From the NCBI GenBank assembly GCA_030067055.1, contig JASJAL010000389.1:1-7004 (forward strand): a DNA stretch of 7,004 nt, given 5' to 3'. Source of the stretch: Kiloniellales bacterium (GTDB lineage Bacteria; Pseudomonadota; Alphaproteobacteria; Kiloniellales; JAKSBE01). The translations under genes and the position numbers were made by a program. Shown here in pieces: positions 1 to 6,187 of this stretch. Numbering within the stretch: the stretch's first letter is position 1; each line of letters begins with the position of its first letter. The notes beneath the pieces are model-generated. The model was not told where the DNA came from. It ran no database searches and saw only the letters and a list, made by a program, of their open reading frames with translations.

Positions 1-488
1 ACGGCGCCGTTCATGGTCATGGAGACGCTCATCTTGTCGAGCGGGATGCCGTCGAAAAGGATCTTCATGTCCTCGACGGAATCGATCGCCACGCCGGCCT
101 TGCCGACATCGCCCTCGACCCGGGGATGGTCGGAATCGTAGCCGCGGTGGGTTGCCAGGTCGAAGGCGACCGACAGCCCGCGCTGGCCGCCGGCCAGGGC
201 CTGGCGGTAGAAGGCGTTGGACTCCTCGGCGGTCGAGAAGCCGGCGTACTGGCGGATGGTCCAGGGTCGGTTGGCGTACATGGTCGCCCGCGGCCCGCCC
301 AGGAAGGGCGGAAAGCCCGGTAGCCCGCCCACGGTCTCGAGCCCTTCCAGGTCCTCGGCGGTGTAGAGCGGTTTGACCGCGATCCCCTCGGGAGTCTCCC
401 AAGTCAGGTCCTCGGGGTTGCGGTCTCTAAGCTCCTTGGCGGCGAGCGCGCGCCAATCGTCCAGCATCTTCGTCTCGAAATCGGCCAT
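1..488 (-). CDS. scpA: Methylmalonyl-CoA mutase, large/catalytic subunit (N-terminal 162 residues, cut by window edge)
   Basis: Adenosylcobalamin-dependent cytosolic enzyme that interconverts (R)-methylmalonyl-CoA and succinyl-CoA, the last step of propionyl-CoA assimilation. The frame opens at ATG 486-488 and is still open at base 1, so only the start of a protein of about 700 residues is here; the C-terminal B12 domain lies outside. The signature is unmistakable: [20 protein letters not shown] at residues 69-88, then [17 protein letters not shown] from residue 104, and a [17 protein letters not shown] block near the window edge. By family knowledge (Propionibacterium MutB), M70, R74, T77, R79, Y81 and S106 correspond to CoA/substrate contacts M78, R82, T85, R87, Y89 and S114; Y81 is the active-site tyrosine. 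MutB Y75 is R67 here, which I believe is common in bacterial enzymes. Shine-Dalgarno is weak (GGA about 10 bases upstream). It has its own promoter and palindrome in the 102-bp gap after the cyclase gene. The TIM-barrel start matches the mutase much better than the related ethylmalonyl- or isobutyryl-CoA mutases, but the missing C-terminus would settle this. Confidence 0.93.
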   Translation of the reverse strand, partial: MADFETKMLDDWRALAAKELRDRNPEDLTWETPEGIAVKPLYTAEDLEGLETVGGLPGFPPFLGGPRATMYANRPWTIRQYAGFSTAEESNAFYRQALAGGQRGLSVAFDLATHRGYDSDHPRVEGDVGKAGVAIDSVEDMKILFDGIPLDKMSVSMTMNGA

Positions 489-508
489 GCCCGGTCGTCC
501 GGTTTTTG

Positions 509-523
509 TGTTGCAGTGCAACA
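509..523. promoter_or_regulatory. Perfect 15-bp palindrome at the mutase transcription start (candidate operator)
   Basis: TGTTGCA-G-TGCAACA has perfect 7-base arms around one central base. It shares one base with the end of the -10 box and covers the predicted +1, a classic repressor position. The TTGCA/TGCAA core resembles, from memory, the TTTGCAAA-like sites of short-chain fatty acyl-CoA regulators (PccR/ScfR family) that control propionyl-CoA genes in alphaproteobacteria, which would suit this gene. A related 14-bp palindrome overlaps the start of the HTH/S24 gene at 6174-6187. The regulator that binds is not known. Confidence 0.5.
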
Positions 524-551
524 TTATACGCCGATGCGGGCGCCAAGTCCA
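523..551 (-). promoter_or_regulatory. Sigma-70-type promoter of the methylmalonyl-CoA mutase gene
   Basis: Read on the minus strand, TGGACT (551-546, 4 of 6 consensus bases) is followed by a 17-base spacer and a perfect TATAAT (528-523). Transcription would begin around 515-518, giving a leader of about 28-30 bases before the ATG at 488. The perfect -10 stands out in GC-rich surroundings. The predicted start point falls inside the palindrome at 509-523, so the promoter is probably controlled. Position and spacing are seen in the sequence; activity is inferred. Confidence 0.6.
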
Positions 552-590
552 CGACCGGCCCCGAAGCGTCCAGCGCTGTGGGTGTGGGTC

Positions 591-2390
591 TCAGAACCGG
601 AGGCGGAGGCGGAGGAAACCGACCGGGGTGTCGAAGCCCTTGAGGGCGGCCTCCTCGCGAGAGGGGGACAAGTCGCGGATCAGCGCCGCAACCGCGGGGT
701 CCTCGGCCATGGACTGCGAAAGGATGACGTCGCCACCTTGGCTTTCGTCCTGAAGCCGCGCCGCGAGGTTGACGGTGGAGCCGAAGTAGTCGAGGCGGTC
801 GTTGAGCGTGACCGCGATGCAGGGCCCCTCATGCACGCCCAGCTTGACCCGGATCGGGGTGTCCGGCCGGCTGGCATTGAAGGCCTCGACCTCTCGCTGG
901 ATGTCGAGCGCGGCGGCCAGGGCGTCGGCCGGCCGGATGAAGGCGGCCATGACCGCGTCGCCGATGGTCTTGACGATGGCACCGTCGTGGTCCCGGACCT
1001 TGGCCGCCAGCAACGCGAAATGCTCGCGGACCAGACGGTAGGCCCGGGCATCGCCGATTCCACGATAGAGCCCGGTCGAACCACGGAGGTCACTGAACAT
1101 CAAGGCGATCCGCTTGACCGCAACCTCGTCGCCCGGCCGCAGCACCTGATCCGAAAAAAGGTCGCGGAAAGCCTGCAGGCTGCTGGCCCGGTCGGCGGTC
1201 AGGGCATCGCGTACCCATTCCCGCTCCTCGATCACCAGGGTCCGGCGCCAGGGCATGCGGTTGCTCAGGACCAGCCGGTCCGGTGCCGTCACGGCACCGG
1301 CGGTGAACGCCTCGGGATCTAGGATGATCTCGGGGAAGCCCTCGACCGGCCGCTCCAGGTCCAGCTCCGGACCCGGTTCCTGGGTGCGCAGGCGATAGGC
1401 GCCAGGTGCCAGTTCGGCGTCGAGCCGCCGGCTCTCGCCGGGCTCCAGGGTCACGTGGACCCGGATGTGCGGCGTCGACATCGGACCGAAAAGGCAATAC
1501 TCGCCGGTGTTGAGCGGCCGGATGCCCGGCGCCGGGTGGAAGCTGAGCTCGACGTTGCGGGAAAAGTCCCGGCCGTAGTCGATGTTGCAGGTCGAGCAGT
1601 GCGCGCCCTCGGGCAACTGGTCCAGGGAGCCGACCACCAGCTTTGCGACCCGACAGCGCGGGCACAGCAAGTCCCAGCGGAGCTCCAGCAGGCCGGCCCG
1701 GGTCGCCTCCAGACAGAGCTCGACCGCAACCCGGTCGCTGAGGTCCCAAAGCCGCGCCAGGCGAAGCGGCCGGATCTGGACCAGGTCGACTTCCTGTGCA
1801 CCCAGCACGTAGTCGGCCAGGCGCCGGCCGTGGGCCCGGCCGTGCTCGGTCTCTTCCAGCCGGCCGACGATGGCATCGACCCGCGAGCGCACGGCCTCGG
1901 TGACCGGCGCTGCCGAATAGTCGAAGGGCATGGCCGCTCGGCCCTTCAGGAACTCGCCCAGATGAGCCGCCTGGCGTGCGAAGCTCCGGCTCGTGGAGCG
2001 GAAGAAGCCGCGGCGCAGCAGCGCCTCACCCAGCACCCCTTTGGCCGAAGCCTTGACGCTGTACTCGGCCCGGCAGCCCGCCGGCGTCGGAAACAGGCGC
2101 AATACCGCGCAGAGGTGGGCCAGGGGCCCGCGCTCGAAAGTCCTACAATGCTCGAACCACTGATCGGCGACCCAGTTGGTCGGCTCCTCGCGCCAGACCA
2201 GCTCGAAGGGACCCATGCGGGCCCGGCCGCGGAAGTCGACCGAGCCGTCCGGCTGCGGGGTCTCCTCGATTTCGTGATTGGGCAGGCCGGCGGCCTCGTT
2301 GAAGCGTGCGGTATCGGCCAGGAAAGGCCAGACCTGCTCGGGCGGCGCGTCGAACTCCCAGACGAAAGTCCTCGTATGACTCTTTGCCAT
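591..2390 (-). CDS. Multidomain class III adenylate cyclase (SRPBCC-like domain, zinc-ribbon DUF5939-like region, cyclase domain)
   Basis: Predicted to make cAMP from ATP; 599 residues, no signal peptide or membrane segment, so probably cytosolic. Residues about 7-150 look like an SRPBCC/START-type ligand-binding fold (opening FVWEFDAPPEQVWPFLAD). Residues about 160-400 resemble the DUF5939 region found before many bacterial cyclases and hold a four-cysteine zinc-ribbon pattern, C243-x2-C246 and C265-x2-C268. Residues about 425-599 are the catalytic domain with all key residues by homology to mammalian and bacterial class III enzymes: metal-binding D434 (FSDLRGST) and D478 (KTIGDAVMAAF), adenine-selecting K474 and D534, and transition-state N541 and R545 (STVNLAAR). 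The K/D pair indicates ATP rather than GTP. A two-catalytic-site homodimer is expected. Start is ATG 2388-2390 with only a poor GGGG Shine-Dalgarno; the SRPBCC-like domain begins directly after it. It lies 127 bp downstream of the HAD hydrolase. What the N-terminal modules sense is unknown. Confidence 0.88.
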   Translation of the reverse strand: MAKSHTRTFVWEFDAPPEQVWPFLADTARFNEAAGLPNHEIEETPQPDGSVDFRGRARMGPFELVWREEPTNWVADQWFEHCRTFERGPLAHLCAVLRLFPTPAGCRAEYSVKASAKGVLGEALLRRGFFRSTSRSFARQAAHLGEFLKGRAAMPFDYSAAPVTEAVRSRVDAIVGRLEETEHGRAHGRRLADYVLGAQEVDLVQIRPLRLARLWDLSDRVAVELCLEATRAGLLELRWDLLCPRCRVAKLVVGSLDQLPEGAHCSTCNIDYGRDFSRNVELSFHPAPGIRPLNTGEYCLFGPMSTPHIRVHVTLEPGESRRLDAELAPGAYRLRTQEPGPELDLERPVEGFPEIILDPEAFTAGAVTAPDRLVLSNRMPWRRTLVIEEREWVRDALTADRASSLQAFRDLFSDQVLRPGDEVAVKRIALMFSDLRGSTGLYRGIGDARAYRLVREHFALLAAKVRDHDGAIVKTIGDAVMAAFIRPADALAAALDIQREVEAFNASRPDTPIRVKLGVHEGPCIAVTLNDRLDYFGSTVNLAARLQDESQGGDVILSQSMAEDPAVAALIRDLSPSREEAALKGFDTPVGFLRLRLRF

Positions 2391-2517
2391 GGCCCCGAAG
2401 TCAACGCGCGGCTCGTCGCGCCCTGGTTTTAGAGGACGATCCTTCTACGCGAAAGGCAAGGCTTTTGGATCCCTGCCCCGCGCTTCCCTAGGAGGTAGTT
2501 CACGACCGATGTCGCGG

Positions 2518-3414
2518 TTACCAGCGGAAAACCGGCAGCACCGCGGCGGGGTGATGGCCGCTTTCCGCGGCCATGACCGCGAGGCGGTCCGGGTCGGGGC
2601 GGCCATCCGTATCGGCCGCCAGTTCCTCGATGTGGATGCCGCCGGCGACGAAGATGCCGTCGATGCCGGCGGCCCGGGCCCCGGCGATGTCGGTGCGGAA
2701 GGAGTCTCCGACCCCGGCGATCCGCGAGGGATCCTTGACGCCGAGAAGGGCGAAGGCACGACGGTAGACGTCGGCGTACGGCTTGCCGTGGTAGCGCACC
2801 TCGGCACCCAGCGCCTCATAGCGCGCGGCGATGGCGCCGGCGCAGATCTCCAGCGCGGCGCCGCGCATCACCACCAGGTCGGGATTGGCGCAGACCATCG
2901 GCAGATTGCGCGCCCGCGCGGCCCGGAGCAGGTCTTCGAAGTCCTCGACCCGGTCCTCGGCCCGGTCGGCCCCGGTGTTGAGGATGAAATCAGCTTCGGC
3001 CAGGTCGTCGACGAAATCGATCTCCAAGCCCTCGCGGATCCCCAGGTCGCGCGCCGGGCCCAGGTGGAAGCCGCGCCGGCCGAGGTCGCGGTACCAGGCG
3101 TCGGGCCGCTCCTTGAGGTGCAGCCAAGTCTCTTCGCCGGAGGAATGCAGGGCGTCGTAGAGCTCGGGCACCAGGCCCAGCTCGATGTTGCGCTCCAGGA
3201 TTCCGGCCGCCCGCCGCGGGGCGTTGGACAGCACCAGCAGCTTCTTACCCCGGGCCTTCAGCGCCTTGAGGCAGTCGATCGCGTGGGGATAGGCGGCGAT
3301 CCCGTTGTGCAGCACGCCCCAGAGATCGAGGATGAAGGCGTCGTAGCTGTCGGCCAGGGCGGCCATGCCGTCGTGGATCGGGACCGGCGAGTTGGCGCTG
3401 GGGGCTTCGGTCAT
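2518..3414 (-). CDS. HAD superfamily class IIA hydrolase (TIGR01459-like)
   Basis: A 298-residue predicted cytosolic phosphatase-like protein of the HAD class IIA group (NagD/phosphoglycolate phosphatase relatives), matching the TIGR01459 type common in alphaproteobacteria; its substrate is not established. Motifs from the chosen start: motif I DLWGVLHNG with nucleophile D30; motif II S63 in VLSNAPRR; ANPD at 176-179 typical of the class IIA cap region; motif III K211 in HGKPYADVY; motif IV GVGDSFRTD with D237 and D242. The residue two after the nucleophile, normally an aspartate acid/base, is W32; I recall this DxWGxxH form as characteristic of the subfamily, which may lower or change the activity. 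I chose ATG 3412-3414 because it leaves about 25 residues before motif I, as in relatives. A GTG at 3469-3471, 19 codons upstream, has a reasonable GAGG six to seven bases ahead and is a real alternative. The gene follows the EAL gene by 100 bp (43 bp if GTG is used). Confidence 0.87.
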   Translation of the reverse strand: MTEAPSANSPVPIHDGMAALADSYDAFILDLWGVLHNGIAAYPHAIDCLKALKARGKKLLVLSNAPRRAAGILERNIELGLVPELYDALHSSGEETWLHLKERPDAWYRDLGRRGFHLGPARDLGIREGLEIDFVDDLAEADFILNTGADRAEDRVEDFEDLLRAARARNLPMVCANPDLVVMRGAALEICAGAIAARYEALGAEVRYHGKPYADVYRRAFALLGVKDPSRIAGVGDSFRTDIAGARAAGIDGIFVAGGIHIEELAADTDGRPDPDRLAVMAAESGHHPAAVLPVFRW

Positions 3415-3514
3415 GTTTCGAGGTTCCGGCTTTGGGCTGGCGGCGCTGCCATCCGGCCGCCGTTTTGCCACAGCCGACCCTCGGTGGAAAGCCGCCGGAG
3501 AAGCGACTTGGCGG

Positions 3515-4756
3515 TCAGCCGGCCGGCTTGGCCAAGCGCGGCTCGCCGAAGAGGTAGCCCTGGCCGAAGTCGATGCCGAGGTCGAGCAATTCGATCAAAT
3601 CCGCCTCGGTCTCGATCTTCTCGACGATGACGTCGATGGCGCGCCGGTCCAGCTCCCGCTTCAGGCTGCGGAAGACCTCGGGCCCGCCCTCGTCGAGCAG
3701 GACCGCGGCTTCGAGCTTGACGAAGCGGATCTCGCGCTCGACCAGCAGGCCCGGGTCGATCGCCAGGCCTTCGACCTGGTCGACCGAGAGCCGGCAACCG
3801 AGGTCGAGCAGGCGCCCGAGCTGGCGCCGGCTGGATTCGCGCTGGCGCTTGAGGTCGATGTAGGCGAACTCGAAGACCAGGCTCTTGGCCAGTTCCGCGT
3901 TGCCTTCCAGGAATTCGACGAAGTCGCCGAAGAAGTCGGTGTCCTCCAGCGTGTTCAGGGAGATGTTGCAGAAGAAGCCGACATCCATGTTCTCGCGCTG
4001 GATCTTGCGGACCAGCTGGACGCAGCGGAACAGCAGTATGTTGTCGATCGCCGCGATCAGCCCGGCCTCCTCGGCCAGCTCGATGTAGCGCTCGGGCCGG
4101 ACCACCGTGCCGTCGTCGGTGCGGATCCGGGTGAAGCACTCGTAGAAGCGCCGCTTGCGCTGAGGCAGGCTGACCACCGCCTGCAGCATCAGGTCGAGGC
4201 TGTCCTGGCGCAGGCATTTCTTGACCTCGTCCAGGACCGACTGGTCGTCGAGGTTCTCGGCCTCGAGCGGCTGCAGCATCAGGGGCGGCTCGCCGCCGCC
4301 GACCGCGGTCCCGCCCGCGACCGCCAGGGCCGGGCGGAAGGCGACCTGCTCGGCGACCTGGGCCTGACCCTCGGACAGCCGCGACACCAGGGACTTGAGG
4401 ACCGTGACCTCGTCCATGACCTCGGTCAGAGCCTGGCTGCCGCCCTGGCCGCCGCGCAGGGTCGCCGCCGCCTGCAGGGCCTCTTCCAGGGCCTTCATCT
4501 CACGCCGCGCCCCGGCCAGCTCGTCGCGCACGGCCACCTGCCCGGCGCGCAGGGCGTGGATCTCCTCGCGCAGCCGCCGGTCGGCCTCGCGCCGGCCGTT
4601 GACCTCCAGGATGCTCACGCCCAGCAGAAAGACCAGGATGCCGGCGATCAGGGCAAACTCCAGGCGAACGCCCAGCCACTCCGGCAGCAAGGCGGCGACC
4701 ACCACGGCGGGCGCGATGATGCCCAGAAGGTTGAAGACGAAACGAACGAAGGCCAA
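3515..4756 (-). CDS. Membrane-anchored EAL-domain protein, TipF-like, probably a c-di-GMP receptor
   Basis: A 413-residue inner-membrane protein. Residues about 7-27 and 33-51 are two hydrophobic helices; about 53-100 is charged, heptad-like and probably coiled coil; a low-complexity linker follows; about 185-408 is an EAL domain. Aligned by eye to active EAL phosphodiesterases, it keeps the EAL-motif glutamate (E206, as ECF), N264, E296, D325, K347, E379 and Q399, and ends with the typical GQGYLFGEP. The second aspartate of the DDFGTG loop is Q326 and the loop reads DQVEGL, so catalysis is doubtful while c-di-GMP binding is possible. Two helices, coiled coil and degenerate EAL is the architecture of Caulobacter TipF, a c-di-GMP-binding flagellar assembly factor; the orthology is my inference. 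No in-frame ATG fits: an upstream stop and the lack of methionine before residue 87 leave TTG 4754-4756, which has a good AGGAG nine bases away. That site lies in a stem-loop (4762-4791). It starts 59 bp after pyrD ends, so co-transcription is likely. Confidence 0.85.
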   Translation of the reverse strand: MAFVRFVFNLLGIIAPAVVVAALLPEWLGVRLEFALIAGILVFLLGVSILEVNGRREADRRLREEIHALRAGQVAVRDELAGARREMKALEEALQAAATLRGGQGGSQALTEVMDEVTVLKSLVSRLSEGQAQVAEQVAFRPALAVAGGTAVGGGEPPLMLQPLEAENLDDQSVLDEVKKCLRQDSLDLMLQAVVSLPQRKRRFYECFTRIRTDDGTVVRPERYIELAEEAGLIAAIDNILLFRCVQLVRKIQRENMDVGFFCNISLNTLEDTDFFGDFVEFLEGNAELAKSLVFEFAYIDLKRQRESSRRQLGRLLDLGCRLSVDQVEGLAIDPGLLVEREIRFVKLEAAVLLDEGGPEVFRSLKRELDRRAIDVIVEKIETEADLIELLDLGIDFGQGYLFGEPRLAKPAG

Positions 4757-4761
4757 GAGGC

Positions 4762-4791
4762 GGCTCTCCTGCAGAGATTCTGCAGAAAGCC
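4762..4791 (-). promoter_or_regulatory. Stem-loop covering the Shine-Dalgarno of the TTG-started EAL gene
   Basis: In the pyrD-EAL gap, the minus-strand RNA has a perfect inverted repeat CTGCAGA-ATC-TCTGCAG (4785-4769). It is extended by GGCT (4791-4788) pairing with AGCC (4765-4762), with U-G and U-A pairs and one bulge between. The AGGAG ribosome site (4770-4766) lies wholly in the 3' arm, and the TTG start is only five bases beyond it. There is no U-run, so it is not an intrinsic terminator. The pairing is seen directly; a role in translational control or in processing between cistrons is inferred. Confidence 0.5.
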
Positions 4792-4815
4792 TGACGATGA
4801 TCCTTGAAAATAGGG

Positions 4816-5946
4816 TTAATCAGACCTTTCGGTGGCCGAATTCCGCCGATCCAGCGCCGGCGCTTGGCCCGGATGGTCGGCGCCGACGGCCTCGGCCACC
4901 GTCGCGAAGCCGTCGCGCCGGAGCAGCTCCGCCAGCTCGATCAGGACCCGCCGGGGCAGGCCCGGGCCCTGGTAGACCAGCCCGGTGTAGAGCTGGACCA
5001 GGGAAGCGCCGGCCCGGATCTTGGCGTAGGCCTCGGCCGCGCTGGCCACCCCGCCGACGCCGACCAGCGGCAGGCGGCCTCCGGTCAGCCTGTACATCTC
5101 CGCCAGCAGGGCCGTCGAAGGCCCGAAGAGCGGCGCGCCGGAGAGCCCGCCGGCCTCGTGACGGAAGCGGCTCTTCAGGCCGGCCGGCCGCTCGATGGTG
5201 GTGTTCGAGACGATCAGCCCGTCGAGGCCCTGCGCCAGGGCGACCTCGGCGATGTCCGCGCGATCCTCGGCGGTCAGATCGGGGGCGATCTTCAACAGCA
5301 GGGGGGGCCGCCGCCCTGCCATCCCGTCCAGTTCGGCCCGGAGCGGAGCGAGCAGGGCCTCCAGCTGGTCGTGGCCCTGCAAGGCCCTGAGGCCCGGCGT
5401 GTTGGGCGAGGAGACGTTGATCACCAGGTAATCGGCCAAGGGGCCCAGCGCCCGAAGGCCGGCAAGGTAATCCGGGCCGGCCTCGGCGGAATCCTTGTTG
5501 CGGCCGAGGTTGATACCGATCAAGCCGCCCTCCGGGGCCGCGGCGCGCCTGCGGCGCAGGTTGGCTTCGACCCGGGCGAGGCCGGCTGAATTGAAGCCCA
5601 GCCGGTTGATCAGCGCCCGGTCTTCGGCCAGGCGAAAGATCCGTGGCTTGGGATTGCCGGGCTGGGGCTGCGGCGTGACGCTGCCGATCTCGACGAAGCC
5701 GAATCCCGAACGCAGGAGCACGTCGGCGACCTCGGCGTCCTTGTCGAAGCCCGCGGCCAGACCCAGGGGATTGGCGAACTCAAGATCCCAGACACGGGTC
5801 CGCAGGATTGCCCGGTCGGAGACCGGCAAGGCGGGGTGAAACGACAATCCGCATCGCAATACCTGGAGCGTCAGCCGATGCGCAGCTTCCGGTGCAAACG
5901 CAAAGATGACAGGCCGAAGCCAAGCGTAGATGAAACGCGAAGACAC
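4816..5946 (-). CDS. pyrD: Dihydroorotate dehydrogenase (quinone), class 2
   Basis: FMN enzyme that oxidises dihydroorotate to orotate in de novo pyrimidine synthesis and passes electrons to the quinone pool at the inner membrane. At 376 residues it is slightly longer than the usual 336-360. The N-terminal amphipathic segment (FIYAWLRPVIFAFAPEAAHR) is the class 2 membrane/quinone helix. Core motifs: GLAAGFDKD at 62-70 with FMN/substrate K69; GFGFVEIGSVTPQPQPGNPK from 81; NRLGFNS at 114-120; INVSSPNTPGLR at 176-187 with catalytic base S180 plus N177 and N182; KIAPDL at 219-224; SNTT at 247-250; GGLSGAPL from 266; GVGGV at 296-300; GASLVQLYTG near 313-322. The last 20 or so residues form a polar, probably disordered tail. 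The start is taken as GTG 5944-5946: it is the only usual initiator after an in-frame TGA and gives the normal N-terminus, though no clear Shine-Dalgarno precedes it. Probably first gene of the minus-strand group. Confidence 0.96.
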   Translation of the reverse strand: MSSRFIYAWLRPVIFAFAPEAAHRLTLQVLRCGLSFHPALPVSDRAILRTRVWDLEFANPLGLAAGFDKDAEVADVLLRSGFGFVEIGSVTPQPQPGNPKPRIFRLAEDRALINRLGFNSAGLARVEANLRRRRAAAPEGGLIGINLGRNKDSAEAGPDYLAGLRALGPLADYLVINVSSPNTPGLRALQGHDQLEALLAPLRAELDGMAGRRPPLLLKIAPDLTAEDRADIAEVALAQGLDGLIVSNTTIERPAGLKSRFRHEAGGLSGAPLFGPSTALLAEMYRLTGGRLPLVGVGGVASAAEAYAKIRAGASLVQLYTGLVYQGPGLPRRVLIELAELLRRDGFATVAEAVGADHPGQAPALDRRNSATERSD

Positions 5947-6069
5947 GTGTAAACAGCAAAACCGAATTCAGAGGATTTCACGAGCCAACTCGATTCGCGC
6001 ACGCGATTCAAGGTCATAAAATGGCCCGGTGGCGCGAAACGCTGCATTTTAATCTGTGGAAGATGCGAA

Positions 6070-6075
6070 TTTATA
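6070..6075 (-). promoter_or_regulatory. Possible -10 box for pyrD
   Basis: On the minus strand TATAAA (6075-6070) matches the -10 consensus at five of six positions, in the less GC-rich 228-bp region between pyrD and the divergent regulator gene. The best -35 upstream (TTTAAC, 15-base spacing) is poor, and the implied leader would be about 115 bases. Weak; listed because no better pyrD promoter is visible. Confidence 0.25.
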
Positions 6076-6157
6076 CCATTCTCCTAGTACGTTAAACATA
6101 GTAGGTAGCATGCAGAATTCCTGGGATCATGTTCCTGCTGCGATCCGGGTTATTCCC

Positions 6158-6167
6158 TATATAAGAT
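6158..6167 (+). promoter_or_regulatory. Extended AT-rich -10 region of the HTH/S24 regulator gene
   Basis: TATATAAGAT contains overlapping -10-like hexamers (TATATA, TATAAG, TAAGAT). No convincing -35 lies 16-18 bases upstream. Depending on the hexamer used, transcription would begin about 6170-6175, at or only a few bases before the ATG at 6175. With no Shine-Dalgarno visible, the mRNA may be leaderless or nearly so. Confidence 0.4.
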
Positions 6168-6173
6168 CACCTT

Positions 6174-6187
6174 CATGTTGCAACATG
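6174..6187. promoter_or_regulatory. Perfect 14-bp palindrome over the regulator's start codon (candidate autoregulatory operator)
   Basis: CATGTTGCAACATG is a perfect palindrome that contains the ATG of the HTH/S24 gene and encodes its first residues (MLQH). It shares the TGTTGCA/TTGCAACA arms with the 15-bp palindrome at the mutase promoter (509-523). In both places it sits just downstream of a -10 box, as expected for a repressor site at +1. Autoregulation by the encoded HTH protein is the simplest reading but is inferred. Confidence 0.45.

Noticed and set aside
4762..4791. Intrinsic terminator between pyrD and the EAL gene
   Set aside because: The stem is strong but no U-run follows on the minus strand, and its 3' arm is the Shine-Dalgarno of the next gene. 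A translational or processing role fits better.
3365..4807. Long plus-strand open frame of 480 codons antisense to the EAL gene, and similar long plus-strand frames at 516-1322, 1455-2432, 2389-3630 and 4804-5589
   Set aside because: They mirror well-supported minus-strand genes, have repetitive Q/R/L/D/A-rich translations with no recognisable domain, and are the usual open antisense frames of GC-rich coding DNA.
5995..6006. Short inverted repeat TCGCG-CA-CGCGA upstream of pyrD
   Set aside because: Five-base CG-rich arms are expected by chance in this composition, and no promoter element is well placed next to it.
6076..6092. Tiny minus-strand frame ATG GTA TAA preceded by AGGAG
   Set aside because: Spacing of one base between AGGAG and ATG is too short, and a two-codon frame cannot be supported as a gene.
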